64,000 bases of DNA from Liriodendron chinense (taxonomy: Eukaryota > Streptophyta > Magnoliopsida > Magnoliales > Magnoliaceae): NCBI GenBank assembly GCA_003013855.2, contig ML058508.1:992001-1056000 (forward strand), written 5' to 3'. The translations under genes were made by a program, and so were the position numbers. Below, in pieces: positions 11,310 to 23,811 of the stretch (the stretch's first letter is position 1; every line of letters begins with the position of its first letter). The notes below the pieces were generated by a model, which did not search any database, had not been told where the DNA came from, and saw only the letters and a list, made by a program, of their open reading frames with translations.

Positions 11310-13458
11310 ATGGTCCCCGCGATGAACAATGAAGGCAGGGTCATCCTCATTAACCGCTCTTCACCCCCTCGTGTCGTCCGCCATAAAATCCTATAAGCTT
11401 GGCAAGGTAAGCCCCTATTCTTTACCCGTTAAAACCCAAATCATTATCCAGGAAACCCATGGATTTGGACTTTCATTCAAATGTAAAAATTCAATGTCCA
11501 ACTCCACGTGTCACCTAGGATATGTGTTGGGCCCATCAAAGAAAGCAAGGCCCACCTTAAAGAGGGTTGCATGTCATGCCTTAGGTGAGAAAAATTCACC
11601 ATCCAAAGACACATTTTGGACAACAAATGCACTCAAGTGCCATGAAATCAAAGTGGGATAAGAATCAAACTTCATATGAAAAATCCTCTTCAAAGTCCAT
11701 GTGTGACCAAGGCTTGGTTCGCTTTCCATATCAAAGCAATGAGCCTCATTTAAATTGTTTCCATCCTTTTACACATGTATATGGACAAATGGGGATAGGA
11801 AGGAAATTGGTCCCCAAGAGCAACTCAAGTGCCCCACCTCAATGGATTGAAAGGAGCACATATCCCACTTGAAGAACCATAAGAACCCATTCATGGGTCA
11901 ATCATGGGCAACCTATGTGCGTCATCTTGATAAATGTTTTAACTATGAAAATACAATGTGGTGGTCTACCCACAAACATATGAGTCAAAGAAGCCAATGG
12001 TAAAAAATTGATGCGCATAGCCCACATGAAGGATCAAAGTTAGAAATGTCCATGCAAGGACAAGTTTGGGCAACTTATGTGCACCAATTTCTTTACCAAA
12101 AAGAAGACCATTTGAGCACAAGAGGGCATGGCTTGATGAGTCATCCAACCATCATGAAAATGGTTAAGAATGATGTACATAGCCTACTTGAAAATCAAAA
12201 TCCAAAGTGCCCAAACCATGGGACAAACTTGGGCAACTTATAGACACCATTCTTTCCCCACAAATTGAAAAAAAAATACTCATCATTGAGAATGATGGTG
12301 GATGACCCACCAAACACCCCAAGAGAAGTTCAAGGAGCTATGATTGCATGGATAGCTCACTTAAAGAAGGGTCATCCATTTGAGGTTGGTGACATTAAAG
12401 GAAACTCTTGAAAACCACTTTCCTACAACATGGGGAGACCATTTGAACTTAGTGAGATTGTTGAAACAACTCACTCATGGGACTTGTGGATGATCAAGTA
12501 ACCCAAGTCCTCCATCCATCCAAAGAAAAGGCATGAAGGGAAAGAATCCTACATGCACAAAGTATAGTAGTGCACACATGACTAAAAGAAATTCACAAGT
12601 TTCAAGGAGGGCTCAAAAGCCCATCTATATGGAGGAATTCCAAGGAGCCCACCACACTTTGTGTATAAGGATATACAATCATAATCAAGAGATGGTGGAA
12701 GAATTAGGCCATTTGTCCAAAAGGCCCAACTAAGAAATCTATCCCATTTGAGATCCAAGTGAAGAATGGGCTAGTCACTTTGTCCATACACATGTAAAGA
12801 AAGATGGGGCCATCCAAAGTGAGCATTATGAGCCCAAAACTTGAGGTGAGCTCTACCAATCTCATGGGCCTAAACCTTGAAAGGAAGATAAAAAAGAAAA
12901 GAAAGCTCTAAGGAAAATATGACAAGGAAAAGAGAGCATGAGAGAGCCCAAAATGAAGTATTGGGCCCATCAAATACACCAAGGGTCATGACTTCACTTT
13001 GAGCCCATTTAATACACATAAAAAAGGGGCCCAAGTCCCATGAGAGAAAATAGGATATTTTACCATGCACACTTGATGGACATGGCAAAATTACCCTTTA
13101 CATACACATGAAGAGAGTATGAAAGAGTGAAAGAAAGATGAAATGAAAGCTTGCAATGTCCCTCTCCATGCACCACCTTGAGAAGAGATTTGGAAAGTAG
13201 AAAAGGCCAAAAAACTTGGGCCCACCTTGACTCTCTTGGAATATCTACATGAAGGCAAAAAAAAAAAAGAGAACATGAGAAGGGAAAATGAAAAGGAAAG
13301 CAATGAAATAAAGGAAAGGAGTGGTCCATACCTTCACCACTCACCAAAGGGGGACCACCTTGCTGTCCCAAAGCTCCACCGAAGCCTCACCACTTGAAAA
13401 GAGCAAAAGGCCACCAAAAGGAAGAAAAAAACTTGAAGAAAGAGAGAGTGTGAGAAAG

Positions 13459-13511
<53 letters not shown>

Positions 13512-13980
13512 ACGTTAGGAAGTGCCAAGGGTGCCCCATGTTATATAGAAAAGGAGAGGGCACCCCATTACCCAGCCCACTGAAAAAACCAGTGGGCAAA
13601 GGAGGCTTGGGCGGCACCCAGGGGGACGCTCGTCCTCCCATCAAATTGAAACAACCCCTCACCCTCTCTCCTTGGGAAGAACTCCCCCTTGAGAAGAGTA
13701 GTTACAAGTGAATCTTGTACCTCCATGTAAGAAAGAAGTGATGGAAGAGAATGATGAAAAAATGAGAAAGGAATTTCACCAAAATCTTATCTTGTGAGAA
13801 ATTAGGGAGAAATTGGCTTGATGATGTGGAAAAAGCTCCATGAGATTTTCAAGAAAAAGAAAAAGAATTGACTTGGTCAAACAGTGATCTCAACCATCCA
13901 AAATAATGGCCTGATGATCTGAATCATTTTTAGAAAAACACTAAGAATTTCCAACCCTGATCTCTGCCTACCTCCCATCC
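11310..13980. other. Non-coding internal region of element C
   Basis: 2.7 kb with no recognisable protein; ORFs are short and lack domains. The plus strand is purine-rich with many CCCAA, CATGG and GAAAAG words. A (GA)n tract of ~45 bp lies at 13461-13507. It lies between the antisense PMD ORF and the tandem repeats. Confidence 0.5.
13461..13507. repeat. (GA)n microsatellite
   Basis: Uninterrupted GA dinucleotides, which also create artefactual Arg-Glu ORFs. Confidence 0.9.
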
Positions 13981-15070
13981 CCAGTGGTCTGAAGACCTTA
14001 AACTACGTTAAGATCAAGATCCCGAGGGATTTTTAATAAAAACGGGCATCGATCTTAACCATCAAAATCAGAATCGATGACTCAGAACGTCCTTTAAAAA
14101 TCACAAAAAATATATTCCCAATCTCGCTCCAAAAGTCGTGGTCTGAAGACCTTAAACTACGTCGAGATCAACATCCCGAAAGATTTTTAATAAAAACCGG
14201 CAGCGGTTTTGATCATTCGAATCAAGATCCGACGAAATCGGACATTTTTCTAAAAACAAAAAATATATATATGTACATTTCTTGTGTCGCCTGTACAAAA
14301 TCTGGTCCGAAGACCTTAAACTACGTCGGGACCAAAATCCCAAAAGATTTCCAATAAAAACCAGTGTTAATCTTGATCGCTCGAATTAGGATTTAACAGC
14401 CTAGAACATTTCAAAAAATATATATATTTCTTGTACATAGTTTTGGTCTGAAGACCTTAAACTACATCGGGATCAAGATCCCGAGGGATTTCATAATAAA
14501 AACCGTCATTCGACCTCAACCGATCAAGGAAGGGGTTAGATAGACTGGATCTTTTAAAAAAGAAAAAAAAATGTCGTGTTTGCATGTACATATTTTGGGT
14601 CTGAAGACCTTAAACTACATTGGGATTTATTTCTCGGGGGACTTTTCTTGCTTTCAACAAAAAACGGGCATCGACCTCGACCGCTCGGATCAAGGTTCAA
14701 TAATCCGGATCTTTTTAAAAAAATCACAAAAAGAATGTATTTTCAGCATGTACATATTTTCGATCTGAAGACCTTAAACTACACTGGGATTAATTTCTCA
14801 GGGGACTTTCCTTAGCTTTCAACCAAAAACCAGAATTGACCTCGACCGCTAGGATCAAGGTTCGATAACCCGGATCATTTCAAAATACCAAAAAGATTTA
14901 AGCTTTCCATAAAAACCAGTATCAACCTCGATCACTCAAGTTGAAGTCTGAAACTTTCTCAAAATAAAAAAATTCACCAGTTAATTTTAACTGCGAAATC
15001 TATCCCCAGCGGTCCAAAGACCTAAAACTACACTGGGATTAACTTCTCGGGGGCTTTCTTTCCCAACCTG
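13980..15070 (+). repeat. ~155-bp degenerate tandem repeats in the 3' untranslated part of element C
   Basis: Seven copies share the core GAAGACCTTAAACTAC, beginning at 13991, 14145, 14309, 14450, 14603, 14767 and (diverged) 15015. Spacings are 154, 164, 141, 153, 164 and 248. Within units a second block (ATCCCGAGGGATTT.., AATAAAAACCGGCATCGACC..) recurs. Tandem arrays in 3' untranslated regions of Tat/Ogre elements are described as seeds of satellite DNA, and this one fits. Confidence 0.85.
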
Positions 15071-15244
15071 TCCTGGACATGGCTGACACTTGATTGTACG
15101 GGTGTCCGGAATCTTCTAAACAGGTAAGGGCTGAGGCGAGCAGAACCTCGCAATCCTGTTCGTGTTGAACGTACCGTGATAGACAACCTTGATTTGGAAG
15201 TCGTTGTTGAATTTGACGGATATTCCCTATTCCTAAAACTTATG

Positions 15245-17192
15245 AAGGGGATTAAGGCAGTTGGGAGGTAAAGCGCACCCTCACGGAATTGTGAGCAGCA
15301 TAAGACCCCAAACTAGATTGACAAAGGAAAATGTGAGGATGTGGCTCATTTTATGGCCGAAGGAGTTCGTCAGACGATACGTGGTCTGTGTACATTGCAC
15401 ATGAGGAACAGACAACTTTGTGAGGTGTGTTGACTGAAAATCCTCAAAAAACCCCTCATCCGAAGATGTAATACTACGACACTTAACTGTGTGAGATTCG
15501 TCTTGCTCGCTGACGTAAAATGAATCGGATGCCTTACCAGCAGTAGAAGCTAGAAATGGATGAAAATTCCATACATTTTCTTACATTTCAGAAAATCAGA
15601 AAAATACCAAAACATTGCAAAATCATCTTTCAATAATCACAAAGTACTTCCCTTGCTTTCAATAACACCGATCTTTACTCGAACCAAATATTTTCAAAAT
15701 CACATAAATATTTCCTTTATTTTCAATAACCGATCTCCATCCTAACTACTCAGGTAAATATTCGAACCAAATATTTGCAAAAATCACAAAAATTGCCACT
15801 ACCCCCAGCACAACACTTCAGGAGTCTCGAACTCCGCTCACTCACTTCACAGTTTGAGATGACGGATCCGATCGCCCGCAAATTGGAATCTTGACCAAAA
15901 CTGGCGACCAAACACCATCCCAGTCACACCCATTCCCCAGAAGAGCATCTTAAGGTTACAACTAACAATCTCCTTCATCCATCCCCACCAGCAAAGAAAC
16001 AGCATCTTGGGACGATGGACCTGATCGATCACAGGGTTAGATCTGGACCAACCCGCTGACCGAACATCCGCATCAAAAAGAAAATCTCTAGGGGAGCATA
16101 ACCCTGCAAGCAATAAGCTCAAAGTTCTCTGCATCCTTAGCAAAGGCAAAATCATCGAACTAAAAGAGAATGAGCCAAACCATGCATCCATCATCAAATA
16201 TGCATCCGCATACATCATCATCCATCGCATCAATCATCATGTTTACCTGTTTCAAAATAAAAGTCGGTTAGCCAAAGACCTCACAGGCATACCTAGTGAA
16301 GGCACGTGCAAGCCAGATTTCCCTTTCAAAAAGACAAAAAATATTATATATGTTCCTATTTGCAAATAAAAACCCCACGGAGTATCACTCCCCAGAGTGG
16401 TATCTTTTCAAAATCCAAAAAACATTTTCCCAGTAGAGCGTTCGGCCTCCAAAACACCGAGAGATCTTTCATATCTCTGGGTAGGAGCCGACGCAAAAAT
16501 CAAATAAGATCCGATGTCTCACAGTTTCCTCGAAGACCATTGGATCTAATGCACTCAAAGTACGGACGAAATGAACTCCAGTGTCAGTGCGGTCGTACCA
16601 AATGCCAAGATACGAAAAGATGAAAGCCAAAAGGCTCGGTCAAAGAAACCATCTGAATTATGGAAACGATGAATTGTAACCCAAGTATCAAAACCAGCAG
16701 ACTAGGTGGAAGAAGTTCACCCGCACATACCTAGGCGTGGATGCCTGAAGTACCTTGACTGAGTCCAAGTCGGCGTAGTGGATCTCCCGTAAGACTACAT
16801 GGACGCAGGGCAGCTAACCACTTTGACAGTCAAGCGAAATAAGTACTCCTAGAGTGATCCGGGAAAGCAACGAACAATCAATCATAGGGTCGGTAACCTC
16901 GTAAGACTATGACGGACGTAGAGGCTCTACTGTACCTTTCTGATGTTAGTACCGATCGGGAACGGAAGGGTTACGATTGGGTACCTAGGTTGCAGCTTAT
17001 GTAGGACAATCACAACGTTTTCTCCAAACTCCCGCGGTATGTGCGAGTTATCAAATTCCAGACAATCAACTGACTCAGATACAAAGGCAAGCAAAGATTC
17101 CAGACCACGATCCATGAATGACCGGGTCAGAAGTGGGGTGTCCACTCGCTTTGACATTCGGTTGCACGCAACCTCTACCAAAGAGGGGCATC
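15245..17192 (+). mobile_element. Element C: 3' untranslated internal part
   Basis: Direct homologue of 1-2363 (element A), with many small indels and one copy, not two, of the ~458-bp unit. It ends in AAAGAGGGGCATC directly before LTR C. No gene is present. Confidence 0.78.
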
Positions 17193-18567
17193 TGTAGGCA
17201 CCCCACCTTCGGCTACAATGTTGGTAGAGATAGCTGAATGAATGGAGGACCATACCCCCAAATCCCATGTCCAAACCCAGCTAAACTCACCCTTGTAAGC
17301 CCCAATCCATAGCCCAGCTCAAGCCTGAACCTAGTGGACTCACCCTTAAACATCAGCCTGAAAAACCCCCATAAGAAAAACCAGTCAAAAAATTTCAAAA
17401 AAAAGTCAAAATTAATGAGTCAACCCGCTGAGTCAAATCACCGAGTCGACTCACCGGGTCAGTCCAGCCCTTGCACCCTAGTCAACTCACTGTGTCAACC
17501 CATCTTTCAAACCCAGTCAACTCACCTGGTTCCAAGCCACAGCTTCGAAGTAGGTCCGAATCTCGAACCTCGGGCTTTGCTGCTTCACGTTCGGGGGTCG
17601 TACGCTCCGAAGCTGGAGCAGCGAGGCCGTACGGGTGGCCCCCAGGGTGCTGCCCAAGCCTAATTACATAAGCTGCCACTGCTCGCAACTATAAATACCC
17701 CACTCCCTCTCTTGTTTCAGTATCCAGAAAAAATCTCTCAACGTCCAGAAATCCCGAGTCTAGCTCCATCCCTTTAGCCCATTCCTCCACCAAGGTGAGC
17801 CGAGTGAGAAGAGCCTAGCCCTGGTCCAGCTCAGCCTGACCCTGGTCCAAGTCTCCCAAGCTACCCAAGTCCTGATCTTAGCCACTCAAAGCAAACCCTT
17901 GTGACACCTCCGTCCATCCAGCTATTCTTTCCAGCATCATCTCATTCGCATCTAGCATAAGTGCAACATTTACTTTTCTTCCAACCCCCCTACTTATCAT
18001 GTCACTGCAAACACTTTGATTATTCAAATACATAGCATGCATCCCGCATAAAGCACCTGTCAGTTCGAGCGTATGCTCTGGGCTTGCCTGTTAATGGAAA
18101 CCTGCCCATTAGAAACTCTTACTGTTCATACCTACATTCATGCATCATATCATTCATGAGAGTGTACGAGGATTAAATCAGACTTTCAAGTATTAGTCCG
18201 ATTCTGTGAAGTAAAGACCGTACTTCGGTACGGGCAGAGTAGGGTGCTTAAAATCTTCCCACCTTGTAACTGTGATCCCTTACCTCGAATCTCTGGCCGT
18301 AAATCAAAAGGAGTCATTTTAGATGAATGAATCTTCGGATTCCCTTCTTTAACGTTTTTACGGGGTCTAGCTGACTGTAGATTCGAAGTAACTGGCTAGT
18401 GGCGACTCTGGTCTTATACAAACTCATCCAAACGTATCCAACTTAATAGAAAACTGAGAAAAAGTCCTCGAGAACGAGGCGAGCTAATGGCACAAATGGC
18501 GATTCGTGCGCACACACCCCTTTTCCGAAATGGAGAATTCGAGAGCGCGGAGAGGCGAGCGTCCACA
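17193..18567 (+). repeat. 3' LTR of element C
   Basis: TGTAGGCACC...GCGTCCACA, 1375 bp, shorter than LTRs A and B mainly because it has one copy of the 147-bp internal unit. A degenerate GAGTCAA array lies at 17414-17530 and a TATA box at 17690-17697. Immediately right of it the sequence switches to chromovirus pol (element D), so C is inserted in D; the expected target-site copy is CCTAG (18568-18572). Confidence 0.83.
17690..17697 (+). promoter_or_regulatory. TATA box of LTR C
   Basis: TATAAATA, same relative place as in LTRs A and B. Confidence 0.55.
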
Positions 18568-21300
18568 CCTAGGTATGGACTGGCTTACCTGGAATCGAGC
18601 TAAGATTGACTGTCATGATAAGACAATTACTTTCTTTATTCTTGGCAAAGAACCATTCCAAATGCAAGTCATATAGAAGGGTAGGGAATTTATACGCATC
18701 ATGGTGTTGAAGGAGGGAAAGTCACAAGAGCAGACCGTGAAACTGATTTCTGTAGTGAGAGAGTATGATTTCTATAGTGAGAGAGTATGATTTCTGTAGT
18801 GAGAGAGTATCCTAAGGTTTTTCAAGATATTCTTGGATTACCACCCTGTCGGGATGTCAATTTCAGTATCAATCTCCTACGAGGTACTGCACCTAACTCC
18901 ATTCAGCCATACCTAATGTCGACAGTAGAATTAAAGGAGTTGAAGGATCAGCTGGGCGAGTTAACGAGACAAGGTTTCATAAGACCTAGCACATCCCCGT
19001 GGAGTGGGCCGATAATTTTTGTAAAGAAGAAAGATAGTAGTATGTGGTTATGTATCGACTATCGTCAGGTGAATGAGGTGACCATCAAGAACAAATATCC
19101 GTTACCTCGTATCGACATTTTATTCAATCAGTTAAAGGGTGCTTGCTATTTCTCTAAGATCGACTTAAGGTTGGGATATCATCAACTACGAATCAAGGAA
19201 TTAGATATATACAAGATTGCATTCTGGACACGCTACGGGATTACGAATTTTTAGTTATGCCTTTTGGGTTGACCAATGCCCTAGCTATGTTTATGGATAT
19301 GATGAATAGGATATTCCAATCGTATCTTGATCAGTTTGTGATTGTATTTATCGACGACATACTAAACTATTCCAAGACTAGTGAGGAGCATGAGATGCAT
19401 TTTAGGATAGTGTTGCAGGTTCCGAAGGATAACCAACTTTATGCGAAATTCTCAAAGTGTGAATTATGGGGGAAGAAAGTTCAATTCCTTGGCCATGTTA
19501 TTTCTAGAGAAGGAGTAGCGGTGGATCCGGTAAAGATCGAAGCAGTGGTCAATTGGGAGCAGCCCACTAATGTGTCAGAAATCCGGAGTTTTCTTAGTCT
19601 GGCTGAATATTACCAGAGATTCATCAAAGACTTCTCCAAAAATTTTGGCCCGTTAACCAGCTTAACTCCGAAGGGTGTACCTTTTGTATGGACTAAAAGA
19701 TACGAGGAAGCGTTTCAGGAACTGAAGGAACTCTTGACCACTACCCCTGTCCTTACTCTTCCGCAAGAAGGTGTGAAGTTTATTCTTTATACCGATGCGT
19801 CTATTTCAGGCATCGGTTGCGTATTAATACAAGAGGGCATGGTGATTGCATATGCGTCAAGGCAGATGAAGAATCAAGAACGTGATTATCCTACGCATGA
19901 TTTGGAACTGGTTGCAATTGTGTTCGCGTTGAGGATTTGGAGACATTATCTATACGACGAGCGGTTTGATTTATTCACTAATCATAAGAGCCTACGATAT
20001 TTGTTCTCTCGAAAAGAGTTAAACATGCGGCAGTGAAGGTGGGTGGAATTTATGAAAGATTATGATTTTGAGTTATTATATCACCTTGGGAAGGCTAATC
20101 TAGTAGCAGACGCTCTCAGTAAAAAGTAGTATAAGCAGTAGATCGTAGCAAGTCTCATGATTCGCGAATGGAAGATGCTTGATGTTGCAAAGGAATTCGA
20201 TGTGGAATTATTATTTCGTGACCATGTATGTGTTCGATTGGTAAATCTCAAGATAAGACCGACCTTAGCTGACAAGATCATAGAAGCCCATGGAAGTAGT
20301 GAATGGTTACAACAGGTGATAGTTAAACATTAAGGGAAAGAAGATGAAATCGACTCATTTCATTCCCATTCGAATAATTATTCGATGGATGTCTTAGCCA
20401 AACTGTACATCAAAAAAGTAGTACGGTTGCATGGTGTACCGAGTTCAATCGTGTCAAATCGTGACCCTCGATTCACATCACGATTATGGACGAGTTTATA
20501 AGAAGTCATGGGTACAACCTTGGATTTTAGTATAGCCTATCATCCACAGTCAAATGGGGAGACAAAAAAGGTTAATCAGATACTTGAAGATTTGTTACGG
20601 GCATGTGCACTCAAATTCAAAGGCAGTTGGGACGATAATTTGCATTTTGTTGAATTCGTCTACAACAACAGCTATCAAGCTAGTATTTGTATGGCACCGT
20701 GCGAAGCATTATATGGGCAACCTTGTCGAGCACCTAATTGCTGGACAAAAGTAGAAGAAAAGAGTTTGATTGGTCCCGACATTGTTCAGGAAGCTTCAGT
20801 GAAGGTTGAACCTATCCGGAAGCGTCTATTAGCAGCCCAAAGTCATCAAAAGAGTTACGCGGACAACAGAAGGTGGAACTTACATTTTGAGGAAAGAGAT
20901 CACGTTTTCCTCAAGGTTTTACAGATAAAGGGATTAATGCAATTCAGAAAGAAAGGAAAATTAGTTCCGCATTTTATCGGACCATTCCAGATTATAGAGC
21001 GAATATGAGCTGCAGCATACAGACTTGTGTTACCACCTCAACTTGCAAGTGTTCACAACTTATTTCACATGTCTATGCTACGGAAGTATGAAAGGGATGC
21101 TTCGTATACTATAGATTGGCAAGACCTGAAACTACAAGAAGACATCTTTTATGTAGAAAAGCCGACTCGTATTTTGGACCGCAAGGAGCATGTCCAACGG
21201 AACAAGATAGTACCACTAGTCAAAGTGTTGTGGAATCATCATGGAGCAGAAGAATCATCATGGGAGTAGGAATCGGAGATCCAAGAGAAATACCCTCCAA
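18568..21300 (+). pseudogene. Element D pol (Tekay/Del-like chromovirus), decayed
   Basis: Starts within the end of the protease/linker (YGMDWLTWNRAKIDC). RT follows: 18787-19254 ([33 protein letters not shown]) and, after a ~1-nt frameshift near 19240, 19257-20036 with the catalytic FIDDIL and the RNase H start [14 protein letters not shown]. The RNase H end is near 20120. In integrase the zinc-binding part and first catalytic Asp are gone; it resumes at about 20380 ([21 protein letters not shown], then AYHPQSNGE). The C-terminal integrase and a chromodomain-like tail (ILDRKEHVQRNKIVPLVKVLW) run to about 21300. Several stops interrupt it. The tail resembles Tekay/Del chromoviruses. It was a retrotransposon polyprotein and is now a pseudogene; 5' parts are not in the window. 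Confidence 0.85.
18744..18809 (+). repeat. 22-bp tandem triplication in element D pol
   Basis: ATTTCTGTAGTGAGAGAGTA units, three in a row (the middle one with one change), in the spacer before RT. Probably a replication-slippage product. Confidence 0.85.
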
Positions 21301-21357
21301 TTTGAAGACTAGCTCAAGTAAATTTCGAGAACGAAATTTTTTTAGTAGGGGGTAGAA

Positions 21358-22989
21358 AGTAACGACCCAAAAATTTTGACCATTTGAAAATTCCTTAATA
21401 GTAGAAAACGGGGTTAAATGATTTAATTTATAACTAATAAAAAAATGAAACGAACTGAATGGTTAAGGTCCTCTTGGTTGAGAGAGGAGACCCAAGATTA
21501 AGTCTTGCCTCAAACAAGATGTAAATTTTTACTTTTAACCATAAATTCAAATTTTGAATTCCGAATAAGATGAGGATTATCTTATCTCTTACTAACCACC
21601 TCTCTCTATAAATAGAGAGGGTAGGGGGTGAATCAGTTCGTAAAGAGAGAGAAAGAGAGAGGGATCGACTGAATCAGGTACACCTGACCCATCTATTTCT
21701 TTCTTTTTGCTTATTCTGCTCAGATCCAACCAATGAACGGACGGGATCAGCCATCTGTTCATTGTATGGGAATAGGGACAATCTTCATATCCTAGCCATT
21801 AAAAACGATAATATGATTAATGGGGACTATCTGGGTGGGCCAGAAATAATCTGAATGAATCATAATGATCATAAGGCCAAACTGTATAAGGGCAAAAAAT
21901 GTACAAATCAATTTGACCTACAAGTGGGCCACATCGATAAAATGTACATATAAATTTGACCTACAAGTGGGCCACATCGATAAAATCAAAGGTAACCATA
22001 AAATTTATTTTGTTTTGCCTTCTTAATTTCTAATTTTATAAAAAATGATAGGCACATGAGCAAGGGCCTTTTGGCCACATTAAGATGGCCGACTCAATGG
22101 ACAGACCGAATCTCAAGTGGCCCTCGTTTTGCTTTAGAATAAAAAATAATAATAAAGCGAAAAATAATAATTTGGGCTACTGGACAGCCAGCATCCAAAG
22201 GACGCTGCTGCCCAGCAACGTCAATGATATTGGGCGTCATTGGGCTGGGTGTGGGACCCCACTCGTGGGACCTACCTTGATGTATATTTTATATCCACAC
22301 CGTTCACCTATTTCTCCAACCCATTTTAGGGTGTGCGCCCAAAGTTGAACTAGATCTGAGGTCTGAGTGGGCCAACACCTACCTTAAAACAGATGTAAAA
22401 AAATATAGTGGACTGTGTAGACTGAGCGTAGATAGTAGTCCACTCGTGGACCCCATTGTGATGTATTTGTTAGATCCACGCTGACCATCTGTTTTATCAT
22501 CTCATTTGTGCATACATTAATATTAATTGATATGGCTGTTGTGTTCCATTTTAACTGTCATGCTTATGAACTATGATGGGTTTCACTCACTGGGCATCCC
22601 AGTTGACAGGTGTGAATTAAACATATACGGATGACGCAGATGAGGTGTATGAGCAAGAACCTGAACCAGTGGAAGAACCACCAAATGTGTGGCATTACTT
22701 GACGGAGGAAGAAGCAACTACTATTAATCAAGATGTTTAGCCAATTGCTTTGTTTTATTTATGTTTTATGACATTTAATAAGTCTCAAATGAGTAGACCA
22801 TAGGAGTAGATTTCAGATTGTTTAATTGATTAGTTGATGGTTGATGATGTTCTTTGGAACTTAGTAAATTCTAATTTTTATGCCTCTATAACAATTTGAC
22901 TCTTGAATAAAGTGCACTTGTGCACAAGTCATACCGCATAACTTAGGCCTGAGGGTGTATACTCTCTGTCCATATTTCGGAGCATGACA
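21358..22989 (+). repeat. 3' LTR of element D
   Basis: Follows a purine tract (TAGGGGGTAGAAA). It begins AGTAACGACCC, apparently a mutated TGTAACGACCC, and ends near GGAGCATGACA. It contains a TATA box (TATAAATA, 21607-21614), a 44-bp tandem duplication at about 21902-21990 (TTTGACCTACAAGTGGGCC) and probably a MITE-like insertion around 22240-22500. The ends are judged by eye because the partner LTR is not in the window. Confidence 0.65.
21607..21614 (+). promoter_or_regulatory. TATA box of LTR D
   Basis: TATAAATA inside the LTR, about 1.9 kb upstream of the CSTF64 start codon and on the same strand. It is the retrotransposon promoter and could in principle drive read-through transcription. 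Confidence 0.5.
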
Positions 22990-23414
22990 ATCCATTCCAA
23001 ACTCAATAGTCGTTAACGGCGATTAATAGTGAAGGGAATTTACAAATGTTAAGTAAAGTGAGGGCACTCAAATGCATTTTTAAATGTCATTAATTTACAA
23101 ACGAGGAAATTTAGGAGGAGAGCCAATAGGTAATAGGATGAGGGAGAGTAGGCAGATGGTTTGGCTGACCCGATGCGGATGAAGGATACACTCGACTCGA
23201 GTAGGCTTTTTCGTATTTTTGAACTGTGATGGTGCATCAGGCGAGATACTTCGCCAGAGTATCGCCAGTTTTTTTTTTTTTTTTTTTTAATTTTTTTGTA
23301 CTCGAGAGAGGAACGAAAACCTAACAAGCAGCCGGAGGAGCTGGCGCGGGAGGAGTTGTAGTAGAACGAAAAATCCCTCGTGTTATTAGTACCATCATCG
23401 AGAAGAAGAAGAGG
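22990..23414 (+). promoter_or_regulatory. Presumed CSTF64 promoter and 5' untranslated region
   Basis: The 425 bp between the end of LTR D and the upstream ORF of CSTF64. It contains a 20-base T run (23269-23290) and becomes GA-rich close to the gene. No convincing TATA box was seen and the transcription start cannot be placed. The host gene has little room for its own promoter unless LTR D contributes. Confidence 0.4.
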
Positions 23415-23531
23415 ATGAAAGCTACTCATTCTGAAGATGATGCTTTTCTTATAGAAGGGGACGAAGAAAAGAGGATTTGCAGAGAGAGGATGATGCCGAG
23501 GAGGAAGAAGATCAAACTCTCCTCTTTATGA
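23415..23531 (+). CDS. Upstream ORF in the CSTF64 leader
   Basis: ATG at 23415 opens 38 codons (begins MKATHSEDDA, ends KIKLSSL). The TGA stop (23529-23531) overlaps the CSTF64 start region, which reads ATGATGG. An overlapping stop-start of this kind is typical of uORFs that allow or limit reinitiation. Whether it is in the mature mRNA depends on the unknown transcription start. Confidence 0.4.
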   Translation: MKATHSEDDAFLIEGDEEKRICRERMMPRRKKIKLSSL

Positions 23532-23564
23532 TGGCGGCCTCCTCTTCTCAGCACCGTTGCGTCT

Positions 23565-23567
<3 letters not shown>
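23531..23567 (+). CDS. CSTF64: CSTF64 exon 1 (coding part)
   Basis: Encodes [12 protein letters not shown] plus the first base of Val. The donor is G|GTCTCT, weak at +3 to +6, because the intron opens directly into a (CT)n tract (23568-23607). Intron 1 is 109 nt and ends TTCTTGCAG. Confidence 0.85.
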
Positions 23568-23608
<41 letters not shown>

Positions 23609-23776
23609 CCTTGCAATACAAATTCACTTTGGTTTGTTCGTTTAACTGCCTTTTTTCTTTTTTTTTGTTCTTGCAGTCGGGAACATACCTTACGACGCCA
23701 CCGAAGAACAGCTGATCCAAATCTGTGAAGAGGTTGGCCCTGTGGTTTCCTTCAGGTAAGTCTTAAGAGAGAAACT

Positions 23777-23811
<35 letters not shown>

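Noticed and set aside
13334..13528. Ser/Leu or Arg/Glu repeat proteins from GA/CT tracts (also 23477-23728, 26476-26999, 54346-54528)
   Set aside because: Open frames created by dinucleotide repeats, without domains or conservation.
13980..15070. CRISPR-like regular repeats
   Set aside because: Units are ~155 bp, degenerate and contiguous, without short identical repeats and unique spacers, and lie in a plant retrotransposon.
2364..18567. LTRs A and C as the two ends of one 16-kb element
   Set aside because: Both are preceded by the same 3' untranslated sequence and polypurine tract, and neither is followed by a primer-binding site, so both are 3' LTRs of separate copies.
22085..22348. 87-codon ORF in LTR D
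   Set aside because: Lies in LTR/MITE-like non-coding DNA with no domain and no splice partners.
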